Translations under genes and position numbers: made by a program
Source of the DNA: a bacterium
Lineage (GTDB): Bacteria; Zhuqueibacterota; Zhuqueibacteria; Residuimicrobiales; Residuimicrobiaceae
Assembly (NCBI GenBank): GCA_029565685.1
Contig: JAKQNR010000017.1
Location: 306,212 to 370,211, forward strand
Length of the DNA: 64,000 bases
Direction: 5' to 3'
Notes under the pieces: generated by a model
Seen by the model: the letters and a program-made list of their open reading frames with translations, nothing else
Databases searched by the model: none
Told to the model about the DNA's origin: nothing
Shown here: in pieces, positions 53,340 to 63,938 of the stretch
How the letters are laid out: every line of letters starts with the position of its first letter
Position numbering within the stretch: the stretch's first letter is position 1

Positions 53340-55529
53340 TTAAAAGTAAAACAAATATTTCAATTTGATCACATTAACCCGGTCGATCATGTGCAAACGG
53401 GCCGGCAGTTGGCGTCCGGAGGCGTCGATCTCTCTGCTGCGGTCCTGCAGTTCATTGAGGGCGAAATAGAACCAGCTTTTGGAGCGCAAGTTGTACGAGA
53501 GGAGAAACCCGCCGATCAGCCGTTCGATCCGGCCGCTGGAACGCAGCAGGAGATGGTCGACATAAAGCCTGGCGTTCAGTCCATTCACCGGCGTCCAAGA
53601 GAAATAGGGTCGAGCGTTCAAGGTGATCTCCTCCACCCGGCCTTTCGGATTGCCTTCGACGATGACGGTGGTAGAGGCGCCGAGGTTCAGCACACGGCTT
53701 GCCTGCCATTCCGCTTCAGCGCCCCAGTAGCCGTAATTCGCCAGATAGGAGCGGGCAAAATTATAGGTATGCGAATAGCCGGCGTACCATTCCCCGTGCC
53801 AAGTCGGCGAAAGCCGGTACCAGGAATATAGACTCAGCTCCTGTGAATGATAGGTGATCCCCACATCCCTGGTTTTCCCACTGTACCACTCGATTTCGAA
53901 GCCCCACCCTTTACGAAACTGTATGTTATATCCGAGTGCCGCCAGGCGATCGGTATAGTCGTCGATTTTTTCGTGGTTGAGCATGATGCCGCCATACAGC
54001 GAGGCCTCGCTCACGCTTCCGCTGGGAAAAAACCAGCGTGGTCCGCTCAGGGTGGCCAGGTTCCAGGTGCCCTGCCACGGGACATAGCCCACCTCCTGAA
54101 TGTCGAACTGATCGCCTATATAGCGGGAGCGCACACCGATGATAAACTTTTCCTTGGGCATCCACAGGCCCAAGGAGCCGGCATAGTCGCTCTGGTCGTT
54201 TTTATACGAGCGTGCGATCTGATAGGCTAGCTGATAATCGGAAGAACGGAAAGCGCCGTCGATATCGATGACGCCGTTGCGGTTTTGGACGTCGTTCCGG
54301 CCGACATAGAGAACGCCGATGGAGGAGTTGTCAAGTATCTGTTTTTTCAATCGCACGGAGCTGAACATTGCGGCCGGTTCGGTGGTGGCGACGCCGTGCG
54401 GCGCATATTGTTTTTCTCCGCTCGCTGCGAAAAATCCGCCATATTCCCACTGGTCATACCGGCCAAAGGCTTTGCTGCCCACTTGCAGCGGCACTTCCTG
54501 GTCATCAGAAAGTTTGCGGCCGATACGGCGTGAGTAAAAGAGCTCCAGCGGTTTATAAAAGCCGCTCTCGCGCTGACGACCCGAGGGCATAAAGACTTCA
54601 TTGCCCTCGGTGAAAAAGGGACGCTTTTCCTCATAATAGGTCTCATAACGGGAGATGTTGAACTCGTAGGGATCGGCCTCGATCTGGGCGAAATCGGGAT
54701 TGGCGGTCAGTTGAAAGGTAAGCCTCTGCGAGGGGTTATAAAAGATATCGATGCCGGCGGTGGAATGCGATTGCCATTTTTTCCCGGCCTTCCACTCCGC
54801 TCGGTTCAGACCCACCGGGTATAGTTCCAGGTTGATGCCCTTGACCGAGGGGTGATAATCTGTAAACAGCAAACGGCCGAATTTGGAAATGCGCTGGCCT
54901 TCGTTTTGCTCGTAGCGGTTCCAGTAGATATCCTCTCGATCTTTAGAGGTCCAGCGGTCAAAATCCAATCCCCAGGCATCCAGGGTTTTGTCATATTGGA
55001 TGGAACGATAGGGGATCTCCATTTCCGCCACCCAACCCCAGTCGTACACCCGGCTGGCGGAAAACCACACTCCGTCCCAACTGAAATCTCGGTCTCGTCC
55101 GTCATCCAACAATCGACAGTCCCCGCGGTTGCCGCCGGCATAGACAGCGAACTTGTAAGCGCTGCGGCGATCGCCAAAGGTGTCGAGCATCAGCGAGACC
55201 ATATCGCCGCTGAATTCGTCCTGTTTACCGGTGTTGTGTTGAATGTGCTCACGCTCGTCCCGACATACGATCAGGCAGTAGAGGCTGTTGCGGTCGGTGA
55301 GCAGCTTGGCTACGGTGTAATGCTGGGGAGGCTGGTCGTAGTAGGGCTCCAATTGAAAGAACGTGTGGGTGGAGTCTGCTGTGCTCCAGACGGGATCAAT
55401 CGCTCCGTCGACGACGACAGGCGGGTGCGCTGTTCTTAGATGCAGCACTTTTTCTTCTGCACCAGCCTCGGCTATGATCCACACCGTCAACAGCATGGTC
55501 GGGATTTTCCAGCAGGCTCCAAAGGGCAT
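53340..55529 (-). CDS. CBM9-like/DUF5916 outer-membrane beta-barrel protein
   Basis: 729 residues, with a signal peptide ending near AEAGAEE. Residues about 30-220 are a CBM9-like carbohydrate-binding domain (VVVDGAIDPVWSTAD, GDMVSLMLDTFGDRR, VAEMEIPYRSIQYD). The rest is the DUF5916 barrel: LTANPDFAQIEADP, EEKRPFFTEGNEVF, YSRRIGRKL, then alternating aromatic strands to a final LKYLFYF, the C-terminal Phe that the BAM complex recognises. Such proteins are thought to bind and pass oligosaccharides at the surface. TAGGAGACTGCA precedes the ATG. A relic of a second copy is at 42.6 kb. Confidence 0.85.
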   Translation of the reverse strand: MPFGACWKIPTMLLTVWIIAEAGAEEKVLHLRTAHPPVVVDGAIDPVWSTADSTHTFFQLEPYYDQPPQHYTVAKLLTDRNSLYCLIVCRDEREHIQHNTGKQDEFSGDMVSLMLDTFGDRRSAYKFAVYAGGNRGDCRLLDDGRDRDFSWDGVWFSASRVYDWGWVAEMEIPYRSIQYDKTLDAWGLDFDRWTSKDREDIYWNRYEQNEGQRISKFGRLLFTDYHPSVKGINLELYPVGLNRAEWKAGKKWQSHSTAGIDIFYNPSQRLTFQLTANPDFAQIEADPYEFNISRYETYYEEKRPFFTEGNEVFMPSGRQRESGFYKPLELFYSRRIGRKLSDDQEVPLQVGSKAFGRYDQWEYGGFFAASGEKQYAPHGVATTEPAAMFSSVRLKKQILDNSSIGVLYVGRNDVQNRNGVIDIDGAFRSSDYQLAYQIARSYKNDQSDYAGSLGLWMPKEKFIIGVRSRYIGDQFDIQEVGYVPWQGTWNLATLSGPRWFFPSGSVSEASLYGGIMLNHEKIDDYTDRLAALGYNIQFRKGWGFEIEWYSGKTRDVGITYHSQELSLYSWYRLSPTWHGEWYAGYSHTYNFARSYLANYGYWGAEAEWQASRVLNLGASTTVIVEGNPKGRVEEITLNARPYFSWTPVNGLNARLYVDHLLLRSSGRIERLIGGFLLSYNLRSKSWFYFALNELQDRSREIDASGRQLPARLHMIDRVNVIKLKYLFYF

Positions 55530-55908
55530 TGCAGTCTCCTAAATCCAGTGATAAACCAGTGCGGGCTTGAGCCTTCAACCAGTTTCTGTTTGAGCGCAGT
55601 TAGAAACGAAAAGAGCGGAGCGATATGCTGGAGCGTCGCCCCTGCGAATGTGAGCGTTGCTTGGGCCGATGTGATTCGCTGTTTCAAGCTCCCATGCAAG
55701 CGGATGGATTCTGTTTCTGGTTGACGAACGCCGCTGTGCGTGCGAGAGATTCGGTACGGGAATTACCTTTCCACGGCAGCGGGGTTCGTCCCGCGGACTT
55801 GGCAAAACCACGGACAGCCGCCCGGCCCTGCCGATCCCCTATGTTCTATGACGACGCCCTGGCCCATGCCTGCGGCGCACAACCCGAGGAAGGTGGTTCG
55901 CCTGTTCC
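55530..55908. other. 379-base intergenic region
   Basis: Both neighbours are on the minus strand. The region upstream of the DUF5916 gene should contain its promoter. Possible short reading frames look random in codon use and match nothing I know. I see nothing else in it. Confidence 0.5.
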
Positions 55909-56355
55909 TTATTCGCATGCTTTGCAGCCCTTGTCGAAGATGATGCGCCATCTGCCCGGGGCCTCGAGCCGCCAGATGGAAATAAAGGTGCCGGTGAGTC
56001 GGCCTCCGGAGTCGAAAACAGGGCCGGTGCTCAAGGCCAGCGTTCCGGAATCAAGGACCTCCACGGTCTCCGGCTGCCAGGAAAAAGGCGCCGTCGGGTC
56101 ATCGTAATAGCGCTTCCATGCCGCAGCCACCTGTTGGGATCCGCGCAAGGTTCGCGCTCCGGAGATAAAAATCGCTTCGCTTGAAAGAAAAGAGGTGAAT
56201 GCGGAAAAATCACGCGCGGTCATGGTGGCGGCAAAGGCTCGTTCATTGTCGATCACCTGTCTTCGCAAGGTTTCCACCGAGGCCCTTCGCAAATTCGGCG
56301 TGCAGGCCAGACCTGTCGCCAGGCCGATCATAGTCAGCAGTTTTGTCTTCAGCAT
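55909..56355 (-). CDS. Predicted lipoprotein with SnoaL/DUF4440-like (NTF2) fold
   Basis: 148 residues. Signal and lipobox GLATGLAC near 18, then an NTF2-like cone: VIDNERAFAATMTARDFSAF, FLSSEAIFISGARTL, GTFISIWRLEAPGRWRIIFDKG, the pattern of DUF4440 proteins. No catalytic residues are obvious and the role is unknown. GGGAG lies before the ATG. It follows the macrodomain gene by 28 bases on the same strand. Confidence 0.83.
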   Translation of the reverse strand: MLKTKLLTMIGLATGLACTPNLRRASVETLRRQVIDNERAFAATMTARDFSAFTSFLSSEAIFISGARTLRGSQQVAAAWKRYYDDPTAPFSWQPETVEVLDSGTLALSTGPVFDSGGRLTGTFISIWRLEAPGRWRIIFDKGCKACE

Positions 56356-56383
56356 GTCGTGCTCTCCCTACCAGGAAGGAACA

Positions 56384-56935
56384 TCACCGGTCGTGGACAT
56401 TATTCTGATGGATGTTGAGGAGTCTGCGATACAACTCGGCATCCTCATTTTCGTAACAGCAAAAGATCACGGTTTGGGGTTGTGCGTGACCGGCCAACCA
56501 CTCGGACACGCTGGCGATCGCGATCCGGCAGGCTTTTTCCTTTGGATAACCATAGACGCCGGTGGAGATGCACGGAAAGGCGATGGATTGTACTCCAGAA
56601 ACAGAGGCCAGTCTGAGGGATTCTCGATAGCACGAGGCCAGCAGTTCTCCTTCGCCGTGATGACCGTCCCGGTAAACCGGGCCGACGGTATGAATGACCT
56701 GGCGTGCCGGCAAACGATAACCGGCGGTGATACGCGCCTCGCCAGTGGGGCATCCGCCCAGACTGCGGCATTCCTGCAGCAGACCAGGTCCGGCGGCGCG
56801 ATGAATGGCGCCGTCAACGCCCCCGCCGCCCAGCAGAGAAGAGTTGGCGGCGTTGACGATGGCGTCCACTTGGAGCCGGGTGATATCGCCCACCTCCACT
56901 TTGATGCGGGCGTGCATCTTTTTTGACAATGTCAT
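56384..56935 (-). CDS. Macrodomain protein, O-acetyl-ADP-ribose deacetylase-like
   Basis: 183 residues, a single MacroD/YmdB-type domain: [55 protein letters not shown], and [14 protein letters not shown] near the C-terminus. The Asn-Ala-Ala-Asn and Gly-Gly-Gly-Val-Asp blocks bind ADP-ribose. It removes O-acetyl or ADP-ribosyl groups in the cytoplasm. The C-terminal part after the fold (HNVHDR) is ordinary. An in-frame ATG six codons later is possible. Confidence 0.93.
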   Translation of the reverse strand: MTLSKKMHARIKVEVGDITRLQVDAIVNAANSSLLGGGGVDGAIHRAAGPGLLQECRSLGGCPTGEARITAGYRLPARQVIHTVGPVYRDGHHGEGELLASCYRESLRLASVSGVQSIAFPCISTGVYGYPKEKACRIAIASVSEWLAGHAQPQTVIFCCYENEDAELYRRLLNIHQNNVHDR

Positions 56936-57096
56936 AGAGCCTGCCGGAAAAGTACAACCAGCTAAAATTGGGCGCTCATGATGAGCAGGACAGGCCTGCC
57001 GGGTGGAGCATCGTCTTTGCTGAAAAATAAAGCCAGCAGCGTAGACGCTAGTAAAGAGGACTGGATTTATTAGGAGCGCATGGGCTTTTTGCCGCG

Positions 57097-60000
57097 TTAG
57101 GAGAACAGCACCTCGATGTCGTGGCGCGTCAGCGATTTAAAAAATCCGCTGTCCACGCCGATGAGGTTGGCTACCAGGCTGCGTTTGCGCTCCTGCAGCT
57201 CCAGCATTTTTTCTTCCACTGTGTCCTTGGTGATCATGCGATAAACGAACACTTTTTTCTCCTGCCCGATGCGATGCGCCCGGTCGGTGGCCTGCAGCTC
57301 CACTGCTGGATTCCACCAGGGATCATACAGCACCACATAATCCGCAGCGGTCAGATTCAGTCCGGTGCCTCCGGCCTTTAGGCTGATCAGGAAAATACGC
57401 ACCGACGCGTCCGACTGAAAGTGCTGCACGCAGGTTTTACGGTCGACCGTGTGGCCGTCCAGATATTCGTAGGCAATGGACTGCTCATCCAGATATTTGC
57501 GCACAACGGCGAGCATCTTGACGAACTGGGAAAAGATCAGCACCTTGTGACCTTCGGCGAGTATGTCTTCGAGCATCTCTTTCAGCGCTTCGAATTTGCT
57601 CGACTCAGCCATGGATTCGCGGTCGATCAACTGCGGATGGCATGAGATCTGCCGAAGTTTGACCAATCCTTCGAGAATATTCATTCGCGCTCGATCCAGG
57701 CCGACCTGATCGATCTTGCGCAGAATGAGGGAGCGGTAATAATCGCGCCAGTGGCGGTAGAGCCGGGCTTGTTCCGGATTCATGTTGCAGTAATAGATCT
57801 GTTCGCTTTTCTCCGGCAGTTCCTTTTCCACCAGCTCTTTACTGCGGCGGAGTACAAAGGGAAAGATCAGGCGCTTGAGCAGGGTCACCGCCTCCTCGTC
57901 GTTTCTCTTCTCAATGGGCAGGGCAAAAAAAGAGCGGAAAGAGGGCAGCGAGCCCAGCAACCCGGGATTGAGGAAGGAGAACTGCGACCACAGCTCCGAG
58001 GTGTTGTTTTCCACCGGCGTGCCGGTGAGCACCAAACGGTGTTCCGCCTTGAGCAGGTGCACCGCCTTGGCGGTCTGCGACAGCGGATTTTTGATTTTCT
58101 GCGATTCGTCGAGGATCACATAGTGAAACCGGTGCTCTTTGAGAAACGAGAGGTCGCGCAGCACCAGGCCGTAGCTGGTTAGGATCACGTCATAGTCGGC
58201 GAATCGGTCCAGGTTGCGGCGGCGCTGCATGCCCGTGTGCACCAGCACTCTGAGATCGGGCGCGAATTTCTGCACCTCTTTTTCCCAGTTGAACACCACC
58301 GACGTGGGACAGACGATCAGACTAGGGGTGCGGCAACCGCTTTCTTTTACTTTCAGCAGCAGAGCCAGCGCCTGCACGGTTTTGCCCAGTCCCATATCGT
58401 CGGCCAAGCAGCCGCCAAAACCGTACTCTTTGAGAAAGAGCAGCCAGTCGTAGCCGGCCTTTTGATACGGCCGGAGCACGCCTTTGAATGTTTTCGGCAG
58501 GCTGTGCTCTCTGAGACCGGTGAACTCTTTGAGTCGTGCCAGTTTTTGCCGATACCCTTGATCGCCGGATTGACGCATCTGTTCCTCGAACAGCAGGTCG
58601 ATGAGGGTGACCTGCAGCGCAGGCAATCGCAACGAGCGATCTTCCACAGCGGCGAAATGAAAGAGGAACTGGAATTTTTTGATCAACTCCTCCGGCAGCA
58701 TGGCGACGCTGTGGTCCGCCAGCTTGACGTATTTCTCGTCGCGGCTCAGGGCCCGTTTCAGTTCTTTGAGCGGCAGAGGCACGCCGTCAAATTCAACCTG
58801 CAGGTTGAGGTCGAACCAATCGATTTCGGTGGCGACGCCGAGACGCACCGTGGGCGACGAGGTGCGGATTTTGTATTTTTTAAGCTTTTCCTGTCCATAG
58901 ACCTCAAATCCCTCGGCGGTGAGCGCAGGCAGGGAGTGAAACAGCCAGGGGATGACTTTTTTTTCATCCAGCAGCAGGCCGTTGTGCGGCCGATGTTTCA
59001 GCCCGGTGTCCAGCAGAGCTTGCCAGGCCGCTTGCTCCTGCCGGCGATCCCGGGTGATCTTGAGCACCAGCGCGCCGTCGTCGGCGACCCGGCAGATCTG
59101 GTCCGCTTCCTCGGAGAAGAGAATTTCCCGATCCTGATAGAAAAACGACAGCACCAGTTCGAGCTGGTCGCCTTTTTCCTTCAGGGTGATGCGTCTTTTA
59201 TTAAAATGCGTCACCGGCTGGACCGTATAGGGCTCGGGCAATTGCAGTGCGTCGCCTGCGCAATTCTGTTTAAAAAGGCCGTCGATGAAAAGGGGCAGCT
59301 CTTTGTGCGGCACCACCAATTCGCGCAGGCCGCGGCTGAAGGGCAGGAGCAGGTCCGCCTGGTTCAGGTTGTCGATGCGCATCAACAGGGTGTCCTGCAG
59401 AATCCAGATCGGATTTTCCGATAGGATATGAAAGGGCTGCGTCAACCGCTGCTCTGAATTGTCGGTGAGCAAGTACGGCACAAAGCGACAAAATCGTCCC
59501 CGTCGTTCAAAACGGAATTCAATTCGACGGGGGTGGTCGGCAAAGCGGATCGGTTCACCCAGATCTCCGTCCGCGCTAAGGAACAGCGGGCTCTCCTGCA
59601 GCAGTTCAAACAAGCGGCCGCTGGACCCGGCAAAGGAAAAAGAGTCCCATTGATTGCGACTGTAGCCGTAGCCCTCCAGCCGAATGTTATAATCCCAGCG
59701 TGTTTTCTGCAGCAGATAGGCGATGGCGATGGGATCACTGGGGGAGAACTTGGCGTCTGAAAGATCCTGGTCGTGACTGTTGAGAGGGAGCAACCGACCC
59801 ATGCGACCGTCCTTTTTAAGGTACACCTTATAGGGCACGATGGTCCATGAGGTGGGCCGCAGGTAAAGCTGGTAGACGATCTGCCACTGACGTGGGCTGC
59901 GGCGGTGGTTGGGGCGGTGGGCTCCCGATGCCTTGGAAAGGTTGTCTAAAAAGGTGTGCCACGAAGATTTGGGTTCGCGCCGTTCCGCCGCCGGGCGGCG

Positions 60001-60273
60001 GGCGTTATAATATGCGCGGCCGGCTAGCAGTGCGGCAACAATGTGCTCGCAATGGTGGTAATAGTTGGATTTGCACGAACAATCGGCCTGCAGCGCGGTG
60101 GCCGCGTGGGCGACGCGTACTTGAAACGAACCGGCGCCGGAAAGCACGTCCGCTTCAAATTGCAGCGGCGTGATGCGGCTGATGACAACCCGGCCGTCCT
60201 CGTACAGCTGTTTGCCCTGTTCAAAAGCGCCAAGGCGGGCGAACAGGCGGATATCCGACATTTTTATATTCAT
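57097..60273 (-). CDS. SWIM-domain SNF2-family helicase
   Basis: 1058 residues from the ATG at 60273, six to seven bases after GAGGGG; upstream in-frame codons to 60423 look non-coding. N-terminal SWIM zinc finger ([13 protein letters not shown], a C-x-C-x6-C-x-H arrangement) near 61-75, a large middle region of unknown fold, then Snf2: [53 protein letters not shown], and the C-terminal helicase lobe [34 protein letters not shown]. It translocates on double-stranded DNA, possibly remodelling protein-DNA complexes. No methylase or nuclease is adjacent, so nothing indicates a restriction or DISARM-type system. Confidence 0.94.
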   Translation of the reverse strand: MNIKMSDIRLFARLGAFEQGKQLYEDGRVVISRITPLQFEADVLSGAGSFQVRVAHAATALQADCSCKSNYYHHCEHIVAALLAGRAYYNARRPAAERREPKSSWHTFLDNLSKASGAHRPNHRRSPRQWQIVYQLYLRPTSWTIVPYKVYLKKDGRMGRLLPLNSHDQDLSDAKFSPSDPIAIAYLLQKTRWDYNIRLEGYGYSRNQWDSFSFAGSSGRLFELLQESPLFLSADGDLGEPIRFADHPRRIEFRFERRGRFCRFVPYLLTDNSEQRLTQPFHILSENPIWILQDTLLMRIDNLNQADLLLPFSRGLRELVVPHKELPLFIDGLFKQNCAGDALQLPEPYTVQPVTHFNKRRITLKEKGDQLELVLSFFYQDREILFSEEADQICRVADDGALVLKITRDRRQEQAAWQALLDTGLKHRPHNGLLLDEKKVIPWLFHSLPALTAEGFEVYGQEKLKKYKIRTSSPTVRLGVATEIDWFDLNLQVEFDGVPLPLKELKRALSRDEKYVKLADHSVAMLPEELIKKFQFLFHFAAVEDRSLRLPALQVTLIDLLFEEQMRQSGDQGYRQKLARLKEFTGLREHSLPKTFKGVLRPYQKAGYDWLLFLKEYGFGGCLADDMGLGKTVQALALLLKVKESGCRTPSLIVCPTSVVFNWEKEVQKFAPDLRVLVHTGMQRRRNLDRFADYDVILTSYGLVLRDLSFLKEHRFHYVILDESQKIKNPLSQTAKAVHLLKAEHRLVLTGTPVENNTSELWSQFSFLNPGLLGSLPSFRSFFALPIEKRNDEEAVTLLKRLIFPFVLRRSKELVEKELPEKSEQIYYCNMNPEQARLYRHWRDYYRSLILRKIDQVGLDRARMNILEGLVKLRQISCHPQLIDRESMAESSKFEALKEMLEDILAEGHKVLIFSQFVKMLAVVRKYLDEQSIAYEYLDGHTVDRKTCVQHFQSDASVRIFLISLKAGGTGLNLTAADYVVLYDPWWNPAVELQATDRAHRIGQEKKVFVYRMITKDTVEEKMLELQERKRSLVANLIGVDSGFFKSLTRHDIEVLFS

Positions 60274-60470
60274 GAAGGCCCCTCGGCTCCCATAGGCTGA
60301 TCCCTCGTCGCGCAAACGGCGAAGGCCGCAGGAAACGAGCAAGCTCAAAGTTAGTATAAAAATTTCAAAAACGCAAGGAGATACCATGCAGCCGCACTCT
60401 CCCTCGCCCGAAATGTCTTGCAATTGTCTGGACGGAATCTTATATTTTTTTTGAACCTTTCGTTTATTTT

Positions 60471-61802
60471 ATGGAGCCCTTGCCGGTGAAGAAAATTTTT
60501 GTCCTCGACACCAACGTCATCCTCCATGACGCCACCTGTATCTTTCATTTCCAGGAAAACGATATTGTCATCCCCATCACGGTCATCGAAGAGATCGACG
60601 CCTTCAAGCGCGGTCAGGATATCATTCATTATAACGCGCGCGAGTTCATCCGCCTGTTGGATAATTATTCCGGCGATCACCTGGTGAACGGCGGCGTCAG
60701 CCTGGGGCCGGGCCGTGGCCGCATATCCATACTCACCATCTTTCAGGATGAGCCGGAGATCGTCAAGGCCTTTTTTGAAGCCAAGACGGACCATCGGATT
60801 CTCAGCGCCGCACTTTTTTTGCGCAAAAAGCACCCTAAAACCCAGGTGGTGCTGGTCAGCAAAGACGTGAACCTTCGACTCAAAGCCAAATCCGTGGGGC
60901 TGCAATCGCAGGATTATTACACCGACAAGATCGAAGATATCGACAAGCTGTATCGCGGCAAACGGCTGGTGGAATACACGGACATCGCGGTTATCGATAA
61001 GCTCTGCTCGCCTCCGTACGAGGTGCCGGCTGCGGAAGCGCCGGTGGAACGCCCGCTGTCCAACGAGTATTTCATCTTTCGCAGCGGCAGCCGTTCGGCG
61101 CTGGCTTTTTATCATTCGCAGCGGCGTATGTTCACGCGCATCGAAAAGGTACCAGCATACGGCATTACGCCGCGCAATGCGGAACAGATTTTTGCGATCC
61201 ACGCTTTGCTCGATCCAGAGATACAGCTGGTCACTCTGAGCGGCAAGGCCGGCACCGGCAAGACCCTGTTGGCGCTGGCCGCGGCCCTGGAGTGCCGTAA
61301 GCAGTACCGGCAGATTTTTCTCGCCCGCCCCATCGTCGCCCTGTCCAATAAGGATCTGGGTTATCTGCCCGGCGACATCGAATCCAAGTTGGATCCGTAT
61401 ATGCAGCCGCTGTACGATAATCTGGGCGTCATTCGCAATCAGTATCCAGAGACCGATGAGCGCTCTTTGCGCATCCAGGAGATGCTGGACAACGGCAAAC
61501 TCGAGATTGCGCCGTTGGCTTATATCCGCGGCCGCAGCTTGAACCACATCTATTTCATCGTCGACGAAGCGCAGAACCTGACGCCCCATGAGGTCAAGAC
61601 CATCATCACCCGGGCCGGCGAGGGCAGCAAGGTGATCTTTACCGGCGATCCGTTTCAAATCGACAGCCCCTATCTGGATTCCCGCTCCAATGGACTGTGC
61701 TACCTCATCGACCGCATGAAGGGTCAAGCGCTGTATGGCCACGTGTGGCTGGAAAAAGGTGAACGTTCCGAGCTGGCCGAGTTGGCGAGCAATCTGTTAT
61801 GA
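60471..61802 (+). CDS. PIN-PhoH family ATPase (YlaK-like)
   Basis: 443 residues. N-terminal PIN domain ([22 protein letters not shown]) to about 150, then PhoH ATPase: [63 protein letters not shown]. These fusions act in RNA metabolism in the cytoplasm; roles are not settled. The ATG at 60471 has no clear ribosome-binding site; an in-frame GTG at 60486 follows GGAG and may be the real start. Divergent from the Snf2 gene. Its stop overlaps the next start (ATGA). Confidence 0.93.
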   Translation: MEPLPVKKIFVLDTNVILHDATCIFHFQENDIVIPITVIEEIDAFKRGQDIIHYNAREFIRLLDNYSGDHLVNGGVSLGPGRGRISILTIFQDEPEIVKAFFEAKTDHRILSAALFLRKKHPKTQVVLVSKDVNLRLKAKSVGLQSQDYYTDKIEDIDKLYRGKRLVEYTDIAVIDKLCSPPYEVPAAEAPVERPLSNEYFIFRSGSRSALAFYHSQRRMFTRIEKVPAYGITPRNAEQIFAIHALLDPEIQLVTLSGKAGTGKTLLALAAALECRKQYRQIFLARPIVALSNKDLGYLPGDIESKLDPYMQPLYDNLGVIRNQYPETDERSLRIQEMLDNGKLEIAPLAYIRGRSLNHIYFIVDEAQNLTPHEVKTIITRAGEGSKVIFTGDPFQIDSPYLDSRSNGLCYLIDRMKGQALYGHVWLEKGERSELAELASNLL

Positions 61803-63865
61803 GGATGAAAAGCGGCGTCGTGGTGGGAGTCCTTCTTCTTTTCTGTGTGCAGGTCTTAGCCCTGGACGCTCCCCCCAGACGCGAGTTTCGCGGCGCGTGG
61901 ATCGCAACAGTCCATAATTTGGACTGGCCTTCCAGCCGTGGTCTGACGCCGGAGGCGCAGCGCAAAGAACTGGTAGGCTGGCTCGACGAGCTGTCCGGCT
62001 GCGGCATCAACTGTGTGGTGCTGCAGATTCGTCCTGAGTGCGATGCGCTGTACGCCTCCCCCTATGAACCCTGGTCCTATCATCTCACCGGCGCCCAGGG
62101 CGTAGCCCCTGTCCCGTTTTACGATCCGCTGGCTTTTGCCGTACAGCAGGCGCACCAGCGCGGCATGGAACTGCACGCCTGGTTCAATCCCTACCGCGCG
62201 GTGAGCAACACCAGCGCCTATTCGCTTTCCCCGCAACACGTAAGCCGACTTCACCCCGACTGGATCATCGCTATCGGCAGCCTGCAATTTTTAAATCCGG
62301 GTCTGCCCGAGGTCCGGGAGTATGTCGTGCGGATTGTGATGGATGTGGTCAGACGCTATGATATCGACGGCATTCACTTTGATGATTACTTTTATCCCTA
62401 TCCGCCAAACCAGATCACTGCGGAAGATCAAAACGCCTTTGCGCTTTACGGCCAGGGCAGTTCGGACATCCACGCGTGGCGCCGTGCCAACGTCCACGCG
62501 TTTGTGCAAATGGTGCACGACAGCCTGCAGACTGTCAAACCGCACGTTAAATTCGGCATCAGTCCTTTCGGCATCTGGAAAAACGGCGTGCCCAACGGCA
62601 TCGCCGGCCTATCCGCCTATGACGCAATCTATTGCGATGCGATCACCTGGCTGCAGCATCAATGGATTGACTATCTCACGCCGCAGCTGTACTGGAAGAT
62701 CGGCGGCGCTCAGGATTACAGCCGCCTAATGCGCTGGTGGAGCGCACAAATGAACGGCCGCCATCTGTACACCGGCAACGCCGCGTACCGGATTGCCGAG
62801 TGGAGCAGCCGTGAGATGCCGAACCAGCTGCGTTTGAATCGCAGCGGCTCTCCGGCCAATGGTCAAATTTTTTATCGGGCCACATCGCTGCGGGAAAATC
62901 CATTGGGGTTCACCGACAGCCTGAAGGCTAACTTTTACCGTTTTCCGTCCCTGATGCCGGCGATGACCTGGAAAGATTCTCTGCCGCCGTCGCCGCCTGA
63001 ACAGCTGCGTTTTCAATCGCTGGCAAGCGGAGGCTCGGTGCTCAGCTGGGATCCACCGCTGCCGGCCGGCGATGGGGACACGGCCGCACGCTATGCGCTC
63101 TATCGCATCCACCGGACCGAGGTGATGCCGGCTGATCTGCAGCCAGCCAACCTGTTGGCGGTGACCGGCGGTCGGTCGATGGATCCAACGCCTGCGGCGG
63201 AAGCCGGCCTGTATTCCTTTGTCGTGACTGCTTTGGATCGCGCGGGCAACGAGAGCGGCTGCAGCCCTGTCCTGCGACTGACGGCGCCGGCGGCGCCGCA
63301 ACTGGTGCAGCCGCTGGACAGGACCTTTGATCTCGGCATCGCCGTGCGGCTGATCTGGCGCCGTAACGCGGCAGCGTCTTGCTATCGCCTGCAGATGACC
63401 ACGGACTCGACCTTTGCGCGGTTGTTGATCAATCAGCTGCTGACCGACACCACCCGCTCGCTGCAGAACCTGTCGCCGAACCTGACTTATTACTGGCGGG
63501 TACAGGCGCAGAATCCGGCCGGCGCCGGTGTATACTCCGCTGTATGGGTGTTTCGCCGGGCGCCCGCCTCTTCGCCGGTGGAGCAGAATCCTTCGCCTCC
63601 GCGACGGTTTCGCCTGGAGCAGAATTATCCCAATCCATTCAACGCACGGACGGCGATCTCTTTCGAGCTGCCCGCCGGCGGCTGGGTGCGAGTGGAAGTG
63701 TATGATCTGATGGGAAGAAGGGTAAGCCTTATCATGGACCGCTCTTTGCCGGCCGGCGCGCATTCCTGCGTATGGGAGCCGCGTTCCCTCCCCTCCGGCG
63801 TCTATCTCTATCGAGTGACATTTGAACGAACGGTTCAAGTCAGAAGGATGCTGCTGCTCAAATAA
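61799..63865 (+). CDS. GHL10 (DUF187)-type secreted glycoside hydrolase with sorting domain
   Basis: 688 residues. Signal peptide ([11 protein letters not shown]). DUF187/GHL10 barrel from about 25 to 370: [54 protein letters not shown] with the catalytic acidic cluster, [11 protein letters not shown], and TPQLYWKI. Two Ig/fibronectin-like modules (about 395-590) precede a C-terminal [17 protein letters not shown] sorting domain that ends in [10 protein letters not shown]. Related proteins act on bacterial cell-wall or other polymers; the substrate here is open. Overlaps phoH by four bases, so the pair is translationally coupled. Confidence 0.88.
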   Translation: MRMKSGVVVGVLLLFCVQVLALDAPPRREFRGAWIATVHNLDWPSSRGLTPEAQRKELVGWLDELSGCGINCVVLQIRPECDALYASPYEPWSYHLTGAQGVAPVPFYDPLAFAVQQAHQRGMELHAWFNPYRAVSNTSAYSLSPQHVSRLHPDWIIAIGSLQFLNPGLPEVREYVVRIVMDVVRRYDIDGIHFDDYFYPYPPNQITAEDQNAFALYGQGSSDIHAWRRANVHAFVQMVHDSLQTVKPHVKFGISPFGIWKNGVPNGIAGLSAYDAIYCDAITWLQHQWIDYLTPQLYWKIGGAQDYSRLMRWWSAQMNGRHLYTGNAAYRIAEWSSREMPNQLRLNRSGSPANGQIFYRATSLRENPLGFTDSLKANFYRFPSLMPAMTWKDSLPPSPPEQLRFQSLASGGSVLSWDPPLPAGDGDTAARYALYRIHRTEVMPADLQPANLLAVTGGRSMDPTPAAEAGLYSFVVTALDRAGNESGCSPVLRLTAPAAPQLVQPLDRTFDLGIAVRLIWRRNAAASCYRLQMTTDSTFARLLINQLLTDTTRSLQNLSPNLTYYWRVQAQNPAGAGVYSAVWVFRRAPASSPVEQNPSPPRRFRLEQNYPNPFNARTAISFELPAGGWVRVEVYDLMGRRVSLIMDRSLPAGAHSCVWEPRSLPSGVYLYRVTFERTVQVRRMLLLK

Positions 63866-63875
63866 GGCCAAATGA

Positions 63876-63934
63876 CCTCCTCGCCCTTGACAAAGAAGTC
63901 AAGAAAAGTTAAACTTGATCAAGAAGCGAGGAGG
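63876..63934 (+). promoter_or_regulatory. Inverted repeat that hides the ribosome-binding site of the next gene
   Basis: CCTCCTCGC (63876-63884) is exactly complementary to GCGAGGAGG (63926-63934), and the right arm is the Shine-Dalgarno of the ATG at 63939. Inside lie a second stem CTTGAC/GTCAAG (63886-63891 with 63898-63903) and a palindrome CTTGATCAAG (63914-63923). In RNA this can fold as a branched hairpin masking the start. It may alternatively be the end of a mobile element. Confidence 0.5.
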
Positions 63935-63938
63935 GAAC

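Noticed and set aside
55625..56107. 160-codon open frame on the plus strand
   Set aside because: It overlaps the NTF2-like lipoprotein in antisense and has Arg/Pro/Cys-rich random composition.
60351..61742. 463-codon open frame on the minus strand
   Set aside because: It lies antisense to the PIN-PhoH gene, whose motifs are complete; this frame matches no family.
57097..63865. SWIM-Snf2 helicase plus PIN-PhoH as a defence island
   Set aside because: No methylase, nuclease, phage-like or toxin partner is present; both proteins are common stand-alone genes.
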